Source: CAYWNA01 sp964459305
GTDB taxonomy: Bacteria; Planctomycetota; Planctomycetia; Pirellulales; Pirellulaceae
NCBI GenBank assembly: GCA_964459305.1
Contig: CAYWNA010000029.1
Location: 13,722 to 77,721, forward strand
Length of the DNA stretch: 64,000 bases
Reading direction: 5' to 3'
Below the pieces are notes generated by a model. It searched no databases, had not been told where the DNA came from, and saw only the letters and a program-made list of their open reading frames with translations. The translations under genes were made by a program, and so were the position numbers. Of the stretch, positions 34,849 through 43,890 are shown piece by piece. Each line of letters begins with the position of its first letter. Position 1 is the first letter of the stretch.

Positions 34849-36024
34849 ATGAACAAACTGTCGGCAATCTGCGTGGTCTTGGTGTCCGTTTCAGTCGGGC
34901 GTCTGAGCTCGGTCGCCAAAGCTGATGTGACCGATCGATCGTCCGGCCCATGGACGTACCTGGAAGAGAGCCTGTTGGAAGATGCGTCCGACGGCAGGCT
35001 CGATCAATTTGCACTAGCGAAAGCGTCGCTGATCGCCGGCGGTGTTACCGATCAGACGGAGTTGTCAGCCTTCGGATCGCGGCTGAGAGAGCTGCGCCAT
35101 TCGCTCGCAGAAACAGTGACCATCGACACATCGGTGCGTAGTCAAGCCGCTGGCATCTTCCGTGCAATGCATCAGCACATTCTGACCGGCGAGTACCAGG
35201 CCGCTTGCACGGGATTGGACCGCGCGCTGGAATCGGGGAACTACAACTGTGTGACCGCAACCATTTTGTATCGCTGTCTGTGTGCCGACTTCGACTTACC
35301 GCTCATGACGCTTGCGGAACCGGACCACGTGTATTGCCAGCTCGCAGTCCAACCGCCCCTGTATGTCCAAACGACGTCGCCGGACGGATTTGCGGCCAGC
35401 AGCAATTTCGGAAGTAATGAGCCATCCAGCATACGGAACGAGACCGGGCACCAGGGACTTGGCAACGGCACGCGCGAAATCACCGATGTCGAGCTTCTGG
35501 CCAGAATTTACTACAACCGTGGCGTGAGTCTGCTGAAGAAGCGGCAATACCCACAGGCGTTCGACCTGTTGCAGGTCAGTCGCCAATTGGATCCGGAGAA
35601 CGATATCGCTCGCCAGAACACCCTGGCGTGCGTCAACAACTGGGCGCTCTTGGAGTCCGACGCCAAACGATTTCGGCGCGCGGCGGAACTGCTGAGCTAC
35701 GGCCTGGAGATGGGCCCCGACTACGGGCCCTTTCGGGACAATGACTTACATGTCCATCATCGCTGGGTGACGAATCTCTGTGGCGAAGGCGAATTCGAGC
35801 AGGCCCTTGATATCCTCGAGTCAGGCCATCGTCGCCGTCCGACCGCCGCGCTGTTCAACGGCGGTCGACTGGCGGTCTACGCGGCGTGGAAAGACTCGCT
35901 GTTGGCCGCCGGGAAGGCGGAAGAAGCGGCGACCGTCGTCGCGACCGCCAGGCAGCGTTTCCCCAAGCGTACCCGGACCTGGCGGGCAAATGTCTCGGCG
36001 GCTGTAGGCAAGCGGTCCGAATGA
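34849..36024 (+). CDS. Exported TPR protein with a transglutaminase-like segment
   Basis: A protein of 391 residues from ATG 34849; a signal peptide follows directly (about 1-25, ending VAKA). The middle carries SGNYNCVTATILYRCLCADFDL and later EPDHVYCQL, a Cys...His arrangement like that of transglutaminase-like and SirB1-type folds, where an Asn-Cys pair helps set the active site. The C-terminal half (about 215-375) has tetratricopeptide-type helices (YYNRGVSLLKKRQYPQAFDLLQVSRQLDPEN). The role is unknown. The transglutaminase reading is tentative, as catalytic Asp is not clear. Confidence 0.65.
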   Translation: MNKLSAICVVLVSVSVGRLSSVAKADVTDRSSGPWTYLEESLLEDASDGRLDQFALAKASLIAGGVTDQTELSAFGSRLRELRHSLAETVTIDTSVRSQAAGIFRAMHQHILTGEYQAACTGLDRALESGNYNCVTATILYRCLCADFDLPLMTLAEPDHVYCQLAVQPPLYVQTTSPDGFAASSNFGSNEPSSIRNETGHQGLGNGTREITDVELLARIYYNRGVSLLKKRQYPQAFDLLQVSRQLDPENDIARQNTLACVNNWALLESDAKRFRRAAELLSYGLEMGPDYGPFRDNDLHVHHRWVTNLCGEGEFEQALDILESGHRRRPTAALFNGGRLAVYAAWKDSLLAAGKAEEAATVVATARQRFPKRTRTWRANVSAAVGKRSE

Positions 36025-36379
36025 ACGTGCCCAATTCCTGCAGAACGTAATGCCACTCCTTCCAATGCGTTCTCGGCTGGTTGGCTTTACGATCCTCGAC
36101 GGACAACATTGCGGACTTTGCGAAGTCCGCAATGTTACCTGCCTCCGGATATACTCTCTTCGCGACTTGCCTCGAAGTTCAAGACGCCCGCTCACGGTAA
36201 TATGCCGCGGATCGTTCACGGGGCGTGGGAGGAATAATTGCGGATTGCGATGCGTGGCGGTTGAGTCATGGCCCTCGTGTGTCTGAATCGCGGCACTCCC
36301 ATATGCATCGGTTGGTAAAGAGGGAGCGTCACCGTAAAATAGGAGTGTCTTCTTAGCCGGAAAATTGAGGTTGGACGTT
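36025..36379. other. Spacer with a perfect 14-base inverted repeat
   Basis: No gene is seen. At 36105-36136 the arms AACATTGCGGACTT and AAGTCCGCAATGTT form a perfect 14-base stem around a TGCG loop. It could terminate the upstream TPR gene on the plus strand, though no T run follows. The rest of the spacer shows nothing I can name apart from a probable promoter area for the Uma2 gene. Confidence 0.7.
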
Positions 36380-37051
36380 ATGAGCATGCAAACTCCGACA
36401 CTTGCAGAGCCGACGATCGAGTACCCCGACAGCGATGGGCAACCCATGGCCGACAATACCGTGCAGTTCCGCTGGATCCAGACGCTCCAAGGCGGCCTGG
36501 ATGTGTTGTTTCGGGATGATCCGAACGTATTCGTCGCGGGCGACTTGCTGTGGTACCCCGTCGAAGGGGACAACACGCTGTGAAGCGCACCGGGCGTGAT
36601 GGTCATATTCGGCCGCCCCAAGGGCGACCGCGGCTCCTATCGGCAATGGGAAGAAGACGACATCGCGCCGCACGTGGTGTTCGAAATCGTCTCACCGGGC
36701 AATCGGCCCGGCGACATGATTCGCAAATTCCGCTTCTACGAACGTCATGGTGTCGAGGAGTTCTACGTGTACGATCCCGACCAGAAGACGCTGGAGGGTT
36801 GGACACGTGGCGAAGCTGTGTTCCAGGACATTCCCGAGCCGGACGGCTGGACCAGCCCGCGGCTGGGCGTGCGTTTCGACTTGTCAACGGGCGAACTGCG
36901 GGTGCTGAGACCGGACGGGCGCCCATTGGCCAGCTATATCGAACTGGCCGAACAGGGTGACCGCGAACACCAACGAGCCGAGCAGGAGCGCCAGCGTGCT
37001 GATCGACTTGCCGCCCAACTTCGTGCTCTCGGCGCCCAGCCCGACGCTTAG
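36380..37051 (+). pseudogene. Second Uma2-family gene with one in-frame TGA and an Asp-to-Gly change
   Basis: Frame open from ATG 36380 to TAG 37051 except TGA at 36581-36583, after codon 67. The sequence then continues in the same frame (SAPGVMVIFGRPKGDRGSYRQWEE, then VVFEIVSPGNRPGDMIRKFRFYERHGVEEFYVYDP). The family's usual PD before the VMV strand reads PG here, which loses the first catalytic aspartate. A GTG or ATG at 36596 could restart translation of the second half. The nonsense codon together with the lost aspartate indicates decay rather than a functional enzyme. Confidence 0.85.
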
Positions 37052-37149
37052 CCCAAAGCAAGGAGGGGCGGATTGAGGGCGTGGGTGAGCGGACCGGCGT
37101 GAAAAAGCGGGCCAGTACGGGACAGACGCGGCATGCGTCGATGGCGAGG

Positions 37150-38187
37150 TTACTCGAATAACCGCTTCTGGGAATTTCCGTTCTCTTCGTCGTCTGTTGG
37201 GCTCTGCATCTTCAGGTGGTTGTACGCCTTTGCCGTTACCATGCGGCCGCGCGGCGTGCGTATGACCAATTCGCTGCGGAGCAGATACGGTTCAACCTCG
37301 TCTTCCAATGTATCCGTTGAGGAATTCATTGTGTGAGTGATGGCGTCGATTCCAGCCGGGCCACCGCCGAACACGCGGATGATCGTCTGCAAGTAGTCAC
37401 GATCGAGTTTGCTCAGTCCTAGTTCGTCGATGCCTGCCATCTCCAGCGCGGCGCGTGCTACCTCCAGCGTAATGCGACCGTCGGCTTTGCTATCGGCATA
37501 ATCTCGCACCCAGCGCAGGTGAGTGTTCGCCCAACGCGGTGTGCTGCGGCTACGAGAGGCAATTTCGCAGGCAGCCTTTTCCGTGGTTTCCACATTGAGC
37601 TTTCGGGCGTTACGGCGGACGATTTCCGTGATTTCTTCAACCGTGTAGAAGCTAAGGTATTCACGGGTTTGAAACCGATCGCGCAGCGGGCCGGAGAGCA
37701 TGCCGGCGCGAGTCGTCGCACCGATCAGCGTGAACGGCTTGAGCCATAAGTTGTGCGTACGCGCGTTGATGCCGTCGCCTAGAACGATATCGATGCGGAA
37801 ATCCTCCATCGCCGTGTAGAGGTACTCTTCGACTGCGCTCGGCAATCGGTGGATTTCGTCGATGAATAGGACGGAACGCTCTTCCGCGTTCGTGAGGTAG
37901 GGAACGATATCTTTGGGGGCCTTGATTCCCGGTCCACTGGCGAGTTGGACGCTTACACCCAATTCGCGAGGGATGCATAAGGCAAATGTGGTTTTCCCCA
38001 AGCCCGGAGGACCGTCGAACAGAATGTGGCCGAGCGCTTCATCGCGTTTGCGGGACGCATCGACGACGATTTGCAGCCGCTCGTACACGTCGCGTTGGCC
38101 GACCATCTCCGACATCCGTTGCGGACGGAGATCTCGATCTTCGTCGCTGTCTGGTGGGCCGCCCCCCAAGATTGTTTCCCTGGCCAT
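37150..38187 (-). CDS. ruvB: Holliday junction branch-migration ATPase
   Basis: A protein of 345 residues from ATG 38187. Walker A GPPGLGKT is at 59-66. Walker B LFIDEIHRL and the following SAVEEYLYTAMEDF, the sensor motif GATTRAGMLSGPLRDRF, the arginine-finger region, and the C-terminal winged helix (GIDELGLSKLDRDYLQTIIRVFGGGPAGIDAI) all fit RuvB. RuvB drives branch migration with RuvA. It is the last gene of a minus-strand cluster with two zinc-ribbon proteins. The preceding gene's frame runs 235 bases into it. Confidence 0.97.
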   Translation of the reverse strand: MARETILGGGPPDSDEDRDLRPQRMSEMVGQRDVYERLQIVVDASRKRDEALGHILFDGPPGLGKTTFALCIPRELGVSVQLASGPGIKAPKDIVPYLTNAEERSVLFIDEIHRLPSAVEEYLYTAMEDFRIDIVLGDGINARTHNLWLKPFTLIGATTRAGMLSGPLRDRFQTREYLSFYTVEEITEIVRRNARKLNVETTEKAACEIASRSRSTPRWANTHLRWVRDYADSKADGRITLEVARAALEMAGIDELGLSKLDRDYLQTIIRVFGGGPAGIDAITHTMNSSTDTLEDEVEPYLLRSELVIRTPRGRMVTAKAYNHLKMQSPTDDEENGNSQKRLFE

Positions 38188-39275
38188 GGTCGATCCGTGC
38201 TGCTGTGGAGGTGACACAGGCTTCCGGCCTGCGGTTCGTGTTGCTGGTCGCTCACGCGTGTTGCGTATCCGGTCCCTACGCCCGTTCCCTGCCGTGCCGC
38301 CGACGCTGCGGTAAACCCAACGATTCCCAAGAATATCACCAACGCGACGATGGCCACAATGGTGACAGCCACGATTACCTTGGTCCAGGAGATCGGGGCC
38401 TGACCCGTGGAACGCCCGGTCTGCCCGTTGATCAGGAAGCGAAACACGCGATCTTTGTAGTTATACGCCATCACCCACACGGGCAACAGCATCGGTTCGC
38501 TGGACATTCCCTCCAAGCGGACGTTCACCTTCATCTTGCGGCATCGACCCGGCACGTATTGCTCGCAGGCGCTGCGTTCCAGGTTCTCAAGGCCCTGCCG
38601 AGCCAACGGGCGGGCATATTTGCGTTGCACGCGAAACTGTTCGACAATCACATTCTCCGTGTCTACCTCTTCTGGAACCCTACCGTGGTTCAGGTCGAAC
38701 GGGCAGAGATTCGACGTTTCGCTTGGCGCCAACACTCCGCTGGCACCGATCAGAAGGCCGGAATAGCTGCCTCGGTGTTCGCCCGCCATGGGGTACCAAT
38801 CGCCGCGAGCGCCGGCCGGCGTGCGACTGCTGTCCGCGGTCCAATACGTGAACGTTCGGGCCCGGAAGACCCAATAGGGAACGTAAACCCCGGCGATCTT
38901 TGTCACCCCTGCCGAACTGGCCAAATCTCCGGGACGCCAGAATCCGCGGCCGAGCCACTGCCGCATGGTGCTCACAGCCCGGTCGTGGTCGACCTCGAAG
39001 GGCACGATGCGGTTTGGCGCCAGTACCTTTGCATCCTTCTGCTCGGACAGTTTCTCCGACCCGCAAAACGGGCAGCGGAGGGTCTGCGCCGACGCGTCGT
39101 AACTCATCGACGCCCCGCAACCTCCGCAAAGGAAATTGTGGGTCGAAGTCTCCGTTTGTGGCGGGGCTTCTCCGCGGTCACGTTCGGGAGCCTCCGTACC
39201 GCAGTTCGCGCAAAACAAGTCCTCCTCGTCGACCATCGCGCCGCACACGGCACATTTCTCTAGTAGATCCGACAT
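37953..39275 (-). CDS. Zinc-ribbon membrane protein, likely with aberrant C-terminus
   Basis: A protein of 440 residues from ATG 39275 (MSDLLEKCAVCGAMVDEED). Zinc ribbons CAVC/CANC (7-30) and CGGC/CPFC (about 50-75) are followed by a beta domain and a membrane helix (about 318-340). The region up to FTAASAARQG is homologous to the neighbouring gene 39287-40414, including YNYKDRVFRFLINGQTGRSTGQAPISW. After that the frame runs about 100 residues through the start of ruvB in a different frame, with no resemblance to anything. The paralog ends soon after its membrane helix, so a frameshift or lost stop near 38270 is likely. Confidence 0.75.
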   Translation of the reverse strand: MSDLLEKCAVCGAMVDEEDLFCANCGTEAPERDRGEAPPQTETSTHNFLCGGCGASMSYDASAQTLRCPFCGSEKLSEQKDAKVLAPNRIVPFEVDHDRAVSTMRQWLGRGFWRPGDLASSAGVTKIAGVYVPYWVFRARTFTYWTADSSRTPAGARGDWYPMAGEHRGSYSGLLIGASGVLAPSETSNLCPFDLNHGRVPEEVDTENVIVEQFRVQRKYARPLARQGLENLERSACEQYVPGRCRKMKVNVRLEGMSSEPMLLPVWVMAYNYKDRVFRFLINGQTGRSTGQAPISWTKVIVAVTIVAIVALVIFLGIVGFTAASAARQGTGVGTGYATRVSDQQHEPQAGSLCHLHSSTDRPWPGKQSWGAAHQTATKIEISVRNGCRRWSANATCTSGCKSSSMRPANAMKRSATFCSTVLRAWGKPHLPYASLANWV

Positions 39276-39286
39276 GGTACGCAAAC

Positions 39287-40414
39287 CTAAAGGCCACCCG
39301 CCAAGAGCATGAACAAGAGGAAGCCGAGCACCAACACTAACAAGCCACCACCAACCGCAAGCGCGATTCTCACCCAGGACACCGGCTTCTCGCCCGCGGT
39401 CTTGCCCGTCTGCCCATTGACCATGAACCGATACAACTTGTCTTTGTACCGATAGCTCAGCAAGTAAATGGGCAGCAGGCAAAGATCCGAATTGATGTTC
39501 GAAAAGTGCGTACTGACGTCGAGGCTGCGATGGGTATCTCCGGGCAGAAAAGCCGCAGTGTTTTGACGCTCGCGGCGGTAGAACTCCTGTTGGCAGGCCC
39601 CTAATGCCACCTCGCGCGAGACCGAATACTCCTCACAAAACCAGCCAGCCAGGAAAAACGGTTCGTAGCGTTTCAGCGCGGGCAGCTGAAACGGCTTGAT
39701 CCGATCGGCGTCGCGCTGGGGCAGACCGCGGCTACCGGAAACCAGGTATCCGCTGTAGTAACGATGGTGTCGTCCTGAAAGGGGCCACCATTCGGTTTCG
39801 CGCACGCGGCGGGTCCGCGTGACGGTCTTTCCTTTCGAGTTCGTCGTCGTATATGTTTCCGTGCGATACCAGTATTCGCCGATCGTTGCATGCCAACCGC
39901 TCTCGGCCAGCATGGAGAAAGACCAGAACGGCAAATAGACGCCTTTCAGTTTTTCCGCGATTCGTGCCGTCTTCAGGTCAGCGGGCCGGAACCACTGGTT
40001 CGAGCGTATCCAGTCATGGAACTTCTCCTGGGCCTTGTCGGTTGTCACCGCGAAACCGATGACGAATTCCGGTCGCTGACGGTTGGTCGCATCCGGCGAG
40101 AACTCGACCACATAGGTCGAATCACAGAATGGACAGACGTAGCTTCGCGCACTAGGATCGGTCGCTACCTCGCTGGCGCAGTTTTCGCACCGAAAAAACT
40201 TGTGTTGCTGCAGTTCCTCTGCGACCGCTGGCGGAGGCTCGATGGTGGCGTGGGGAGAACCACAGGCGGGGCAGAACTTGTCGAGGGGCTCGACCGGACA
40301 GCCACACGCCTCGCACGGTTCACCGTGCGGTGCGACAGCTTCAGCGTCGACGATGGGCGTATCGACGTCGGAAGCGTCATCGGCATCAATGAATTCGACT
40401 TCTGCTGCGGACAT
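39287..40414 (-). CDS. Zinc-ribbon membrane protein, paralog of the next gene
   Basis: A protein of 375 residues. It begins with an acidic stretch, then ribbons CEACGCPVEPLDKFCPACG (about 33-51) and CENC/CPFC (about 74-98). A beta-rich central part with the YWYRTETYTTTNSKGKTVTRTRR insertion follows, then SYRYKDKLYRFMVNGQTGKTAG and a final membrane helix (about 350-370). The downstream gene is a clear paralog eleven bases away, so the pair arose by tandem duplication. The family is not one I can name with a known function; ruvB is third in this apparent operon. Confidence 0.7.
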   Translation of the reverse strand: MSAAEVEFIDADDASDVDTPIVDAEAVAPHGEPCEACGCPVEPLDKFCPACGSPHATIEPPPAVAEELQQHKFFRCENCASEVATDPSARSYVCPFCDSTYVVEFSPDATNRQRPEFVIGFAVTTDKAQEKFHDWIRSNQWFRPADLKTARIAEKLKGVYLPFWSFSMLAESGWHATIGEYWYRTETYTTTNSKGKTVTRTRRVRETEWWPLSGRHHRYYSGYLVSGSRGLPQRDADRIKPFQLPALKRYEPFFLAGWFCEEYSVSREVALGACQQEFYRRERQNTAAFLPGDTHRSLDVSTHFSNINSDLCLLPIYLLSYRYKDKLYRFMVNGQTGKTAGEKPVSWVRIALAVGGGLLVLVLGFLLFMLLAGGL

Positions 40415-40792
40415 GGGACTAGAGATACGCGAAGGAAGGCGCCGACTTCCCTCGTAACCATATCAATCCCGTCCGCGACTTCAACCGCCCGACCCCGTAG
40501 CGTTATCCAACCGAGAAACGACCTCGAAACAGGACGCTGGTTCAACTGCAAACAGTGCTTTTGGCGAGCGCGCGGGGGGGAAGAGTTAGTTCATCCCGCT
40601 AATTAGGGCTGAAAACGGCCTGATTTCGCCCGTTTTCTTGAAAAAAGAACGCATTTCACCCTGTCTGAGCCATGGTCAACCCCGTCACCATTTGTCAGAA
40701 TATAGGGTAGCTAGTACGCTAGACGCGACGCTGTTTCGCTGGCAACGCGTTTTCTGACCCCTTTTTTCATCCAGTTTAAGAGAGAAAAAGCC
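40415..40792. other. Divergent promoter spacer
   Basis: No gene is seen. The spacer separates the minus-strand zinc-ribbon operon from the plus-strand response regulator. A short inverted repeat (GAAAACGG at 40610 region with CCGTTTTC) is present, of unclear use. An AGAGAGAAAA stretch close to 40785 may act as the ribosome binding site of the regulator. Confidence 0.6.
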
Positions 40793-41428
40793 ATGACGTT
40801 TCGAGTACTGGTTGCGGACGATCACGAGGTCCTGAGGTATGGACTGAAGAGTCTTTTTGTAGACACGGATGTCCAGGTAGTTGCCGAGGCGTCTAATGGG
40901 AAAGAGGCGCTCGCGGTGATTGCCAGTACGGAGTTGGATCTGGTAATTCTGGATGTGAGGATGCCGGACCCCGACGGACTCAATGTGCTGGGGCGATTGA
41001 AGCTGGATCATCCCGATCTGCCCGTCCTGATGCTTTCCACTTATGACAATCCGACCTATGTCGCTCGCGCTGTGGCGCTTGGCGCTGCGGGATACGTGTT
41101 GAAGGACGCGGGTCGAAAGAAGATCCTGGACAAGGTCACCCGAGCTGCGGCGGGTGAAAGCGTGTGGACGCGAGAGGAGTTGCGACGCGTCACCGGAGCT
41201 TTGGCTACACCACGTCTGACCGCCGATGTGGAGGTGCCGCTCACCAGACGCGAGAGCGAAGTACTTCTCCAGCTTGCCCTGGGGCTAACGAACAAGGAAA
41301 TCGCCCAGCAACTGCACATCAGCTACGAAACGGTGAAGGAGCACGTCCAGCACATCCTACGCAAGATCGGCGTATCAGATCGGACACAGGCAGCCGTTTG
41401 GGCAGTACGCAAGAATTTGGTCGATTAA
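40793..41428 (+). CDS. NarL/FixJ-family response regulator
   Basis: A protein of 211 residues. The receiver domain has acidic residues D9-D10 and the phosphoacceptor D54 in LVILDVRMPDPDG. The conserved Thr/Ser (MLSTYDN) and Lys (YVLKDAG) follow. The C-terminal LuxR-type helix-turn-helix (LTRRESEVLLQLALGLTNKEIAQQLHISYETVKEHVQHILRKIGVSDRTQA) is complete. No kinase gene is next to it. It is followed after six bases by a mandelate-racemase-type enzyme, which could be under the same promoter. Confidence 0.95.
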   Translation: MTFRVLVADDHEVLRYGLKSLFVDTDVQVVAEASNGKEALAVIASTELDLVILDVRMPDPDGLNVLGRLKLDHPDLPVLMLSTYDNPTYVARAVALGAAGYVLKDAGRKKILDKVTRAAAGESVWTREELRRVTGALATPRLTADVEVPLTRRESEVLLQLALGLTNKEIAQQLHISYETVKEHVQHILRKIGVSDRTQAAVWAVRKNLVD

Positions 41429-41434
41429 CCAGCT

Positions 41435-42787
41435 ATGACGAAACCCACGGATATCTACCTGAAGAACGTCGCCACGTCCACCGAGCGGATCGACTATCGC
41501 GCGCCGATAAAGTTCGGTGGTCGAGTTGTTGTGGACGTGGTGTTACTGAACGTCACCGTCGATGTCGAGACGCGAGACGGCCGGCGGGGGCAGGGCTTTG
41601 GATCGATGCCGATGGGCAACGTCTGGGGATGGCCTACCGACAAGGTTACAGGCGACGACACCCTGGCTGCCATGGTGTCGTTGGGCGAACGCCTGGCGGC
41701 CGGCGCCAACGACTATGCCGACGCCGGCCATCCGCTGGAGATCACGCACGATCTTTCCGCCGACTACGATCCGGTCGCCAACGCGGTGACGGAGGAAGCC
41801 GAGTTGGCCGAGCCCATGCCGCGACTGGCTCAATTGGTTTCGGCCAGTCCAGTCGAGGCGGCCATTCACGACGCCTTTGGCAAGACGCTCGGCGAGAACT
41901 CGTACAATCTGCTTGGTTTGGAGTTCGTGAACACCGACCTGTCGAAGTATTTGACGGATGAGTTTGTCGGCGAGTATTTGGATCGCTACACGTTGCGCGA
42001 ACCAAAGCCACAGATGCCGCTGTACCACTTGGTAGGTGCGCTTGACCCACTGACCGACTCGGACATCGACTCCCGTATCGACGACGGCCTGCCCGAGACC
42101 TTGGGCGAATGGATCGTGGCCGACGGGCTGACGCACCTGAAGATCAAGCTCTCTGGTGAGGACATGGATTGGGATGTCGCGCGAGTCGCAGGCGTCGAAA
42201 AGGTCGCGGTCGAGACTCAGAAGAAGCGGGGATGCGAGGTATGGCATTACTCGCTGGATTTCAACGAGAAATGTTCGAGCGTCCAGTACGTTCTAGATTT
42301 CCTTAACAAGGTGAGCGAGGTTTCACCGACCGCTCTGGGACGCGTTCAGTACATCGAGCAGCCGACACACCGTGATCTGCGTGCCAACCCGGAAAACCGG
42401 ATGCACGAGGCGGCCAAAATCAAACCGGTGGTAATCGACGAGTCGTTGGTGGATCTGGAAAGCCTGCAGTTGGCTCGCGAGCAAGGCTATTCGGGCGTGG
42501 CACTGAAAGCGTGCAAGGGGCACAGCGAAGCCCTGCTGATGGGCGCTGCGGCGCAGAAGTACAAGCTCTTTCTCTGCGTCCAGGATTTGACCTGCCCCGG
42601 CGCGTCGTTGCTGCATTCGGCAAGCCTGGCGGCCCGAATTCCCACCATTGCGGCAATCGAGGGCAATAGTCGGCAGTACTGCCCAGCCGGCAACGCAGAC
42701 TGGGCGGTGCGGTATCCCAGCATGTTCAACATCACCGAAGGTGTTGTGGGAACCAGCGTGCTGAACGGCGTGGGCCTGGGCTTCTGA
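41435..42787 (+). CDS. Mandelate racemase/muconate lactonizing enzyme-type enolase-superfamily protein
   Basis: A protein of 450 residues. A capping domain (1-130) precedes the barrel. The barrel shows a lysine strand (THLKIKLSG), then the Asp in YSLDFNEKCSS, Glu in VQYIEQPTHRD, and Asp/Glu in VVIDESLVDLESL. The lysine strand GVALKACKGHSE and SLLHSASLAARIPTIAAIEGNSRQYCP close the active site. These residues fit the metal-binding Asp/Glu/Glu set and base lysines. Enolase-superfamily members abstract a proton alpha to a carboxylate. The substrate, perhaps a sugar acid, is not clear. Confidence 0.85.
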   Translation: MTKPTDIYLKNVATSTERIDYRAPIKFGGRVVVDVVLLNVTVDVETRDGRRGQGFGSMPMGNVWGWPTDKVTGDDTLAAMVSLGERLAAGANDYADAGHPLEITHDLSADYDPVANAVTEEAELAEPMPRLAQLVSASPVEAAIHDAFGKTLGENSYNLLGLEFVNTDLSKYLTDEFVGEYLDRYTLREPKPQMPLYHLVGALDPLTDSDIDSRIDDGLPETLGEWIVADGLTHLKIKLSGEDMDWDVARVAGVEKVAVETQKKRGCEVWHYSLDFNEKCSSVQYVLDFLNKVSEVSPTALGRVQYIEQPTHRDLRANPENRMHEAAKIKPVVIDESLVDLESLQLAREQGYSGVALKACKGHSEALLMGAAAQKYKLFLCVQDLTCPGASLLHSASLAARIPTIAAIEGNSRQYCPAGNADWAVRYPSMFNITEGVVGTSVLNGVGLGF

Positions 42788-42864
42788 TTTCCTGTAAGCC
42801 CAACGATTCAGGCGCAGTGCACTGGCTGCTCATGCCAGGTTCACGTCTGGATCGAATCTCAATG

Positions 42865-42900
42865 AAAAAGCCCGCAGATGAATGACATCACCCGCGGGCT
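42865..42900 (-). terminator. Rho-independent terminator of rplM-rpsI
   Basis: On the minus strand the stem AGCCCGCGGG pairs with CTGCGGGCT across a loop, followed by a TTTTT run. It lies just after the rpsI stop (42932) and is the natural end of the rplM-rpsI transcript. On the plus strand the same hairpin could also limit readthrough from the mandelate-racemase-type gene. Confidence 0.8.
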
Positions 42901-42931
42901 GTTCAAGCCAATGCGTGATTTCACGAGATGA

Positions 42932-43345
42932 TCAACGCTTCGAGAACTGGGTACCACGACGGGCGCCGTGCAGACCGGGCTTCTTGCGCTCTTTCATTCG
43001 CGAGTCGCGTGTCAGGAATCCGGCGTCGCGCAACGCCGGGAACAACTCGGTGTCGTAGCTGACCAGAGCGCGGGCCATTCCCATCTTGCACGCGCCTGCC
43101 TGGCCGGTCGTGCCACCGCCGGTGACACGAATGAGCACGTCCACGTCTTCTCGTTTGCTCACAACGTCAAGCACATCCATGACGCATTTCCGATCTTGGT
43201 CGATCAGAAAATACTCGTCCAGCGGACGTTTGTTGATCGTGATCTTCCCACTGCCGGCTCGGACTCGTACACGTGCCACAGCGGACTTGCGACGACCGGT
43301 ACCCAGGGCATCGCCATTATTCTTGTCGACTTTAACTGCTACCAT
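42932..43345 (-). CDS. rpsI: Ribosomal protein uS9
   Basis: A protein of 137 residues. The S9 signature GTGRRKSAVARVRV lies near the N-terminus, the central VTGGGTTGQAGACKMGMARAL follows, and the basic tail KERKKPGLHGARRGTQFSKR ends with the expected FSKR. It is preceded by rplM with a 95-base spacer that contains a small GC-rich palindrome. This order is the usual bacterial L13-S9 operon. Confidence 0.98.
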   Translation of the reverse strand: MVAVKVDKNNGDALGTGRRKSAVARVRVRAGSGKITINKRPLDEYFLIDQDRKCVMDVLDVVSKREDVDVLIRVTGGGTTGQAGACKMGMARALVSYDTELFPALRDAGFLTRDSRMKERKKPGLHGARRGTQFSKR

Positions 43346-43440
43346 GATTTATCGAGAGCGTTCTGTTAGAGGACGTTCACGGCGATCGTAGTATGCGCAG
43401 TGCACACCAACGAAAGCCACTGCGGTGCGCAATACGCACC

Positions 43441-43890
43441 CTACTTGACACCCAACTCCTTCGGTTCGGGCTGCTGAGCTTGATGCGGATGCTCCGGCCC
43501 GGCGTAAATCTTCAACTTCAAGAGCATCTTCCGCCCCAACTTGCTCTTCGGCAGCATGCGTCGAACTGCCTCGCGCAAGATCATCTCGGGCTGCTTCTCC
43601 AGACGCTTGCCGGCGGTTTCCGAGCGAAGGCCCGGATGGCCGGTGTACCAAGTGTACGTTTTCTGTTCCCACTTTTTACCGGTGAAAACGACCTTTTCCG
43701 CATTGATGACAACGACGAAGTCGCCGGTATCTACGTGCGGCGTGTACGTCGGGCGGTGTTTACCCATGAGAATGACGGCAATGTCGGTGGCCAACCGGCC
43801 AACGATCTTATCGGTTGCGTCGACCAAACACCACTTCTGGTCCACCTTCCCCGGCTTTGCCATGTACGTTTTTACGGCAGCCAATTTCAA
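43441..43890 (-). CDS. rplM: Ribosomal protein uL13
   Basis: A protein of 149 residues starting at ATG 43890. Typical L13 segments are present: YMAKPGKVDQKWCLVDATDKIVGRLATDIAVILMGKHRPTYTPHVDTGDFVVVINAEKV, then FTGKKWEQKTYTWYTGHPGLRS and AVRRMLPKSKLGRKMLLKLKIYAGPEHPHQAQQP. It is the first gene of the rplM-rpsI operon. Confidence 0.98.
   Translation of the reverse strand: MKLAAVKTYMAKPGKVDQKWCLVDATDKIVGRLATDIAVILMGKHRPTYTPHVDTGDFVVVINAEKVVFTGKKWEQKTYTWYTGHPGLRSETAGKRLEKQPEMILREAVRRMLPKSKLGRKMLLKLKIYAGPEHPHQAQQPEPKELGVK

Noticed and set aside
28310..36583. Genome-wide recoding of TGA as an amino acid
   Set aside because: Many intact genes in the window end at TGA at the expected family length (for example MoxR at 3282 and RimK at 16207), so TGA is a normal stop. 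Only the two Uma2 genes have internal TGA.
37986..39263. 425-codon plus-strand frame opposite the zinc-ribbon and ruvB genes
   Set aside because: It crosses two real minus-strand genes and has no domain or ribosome binding site.
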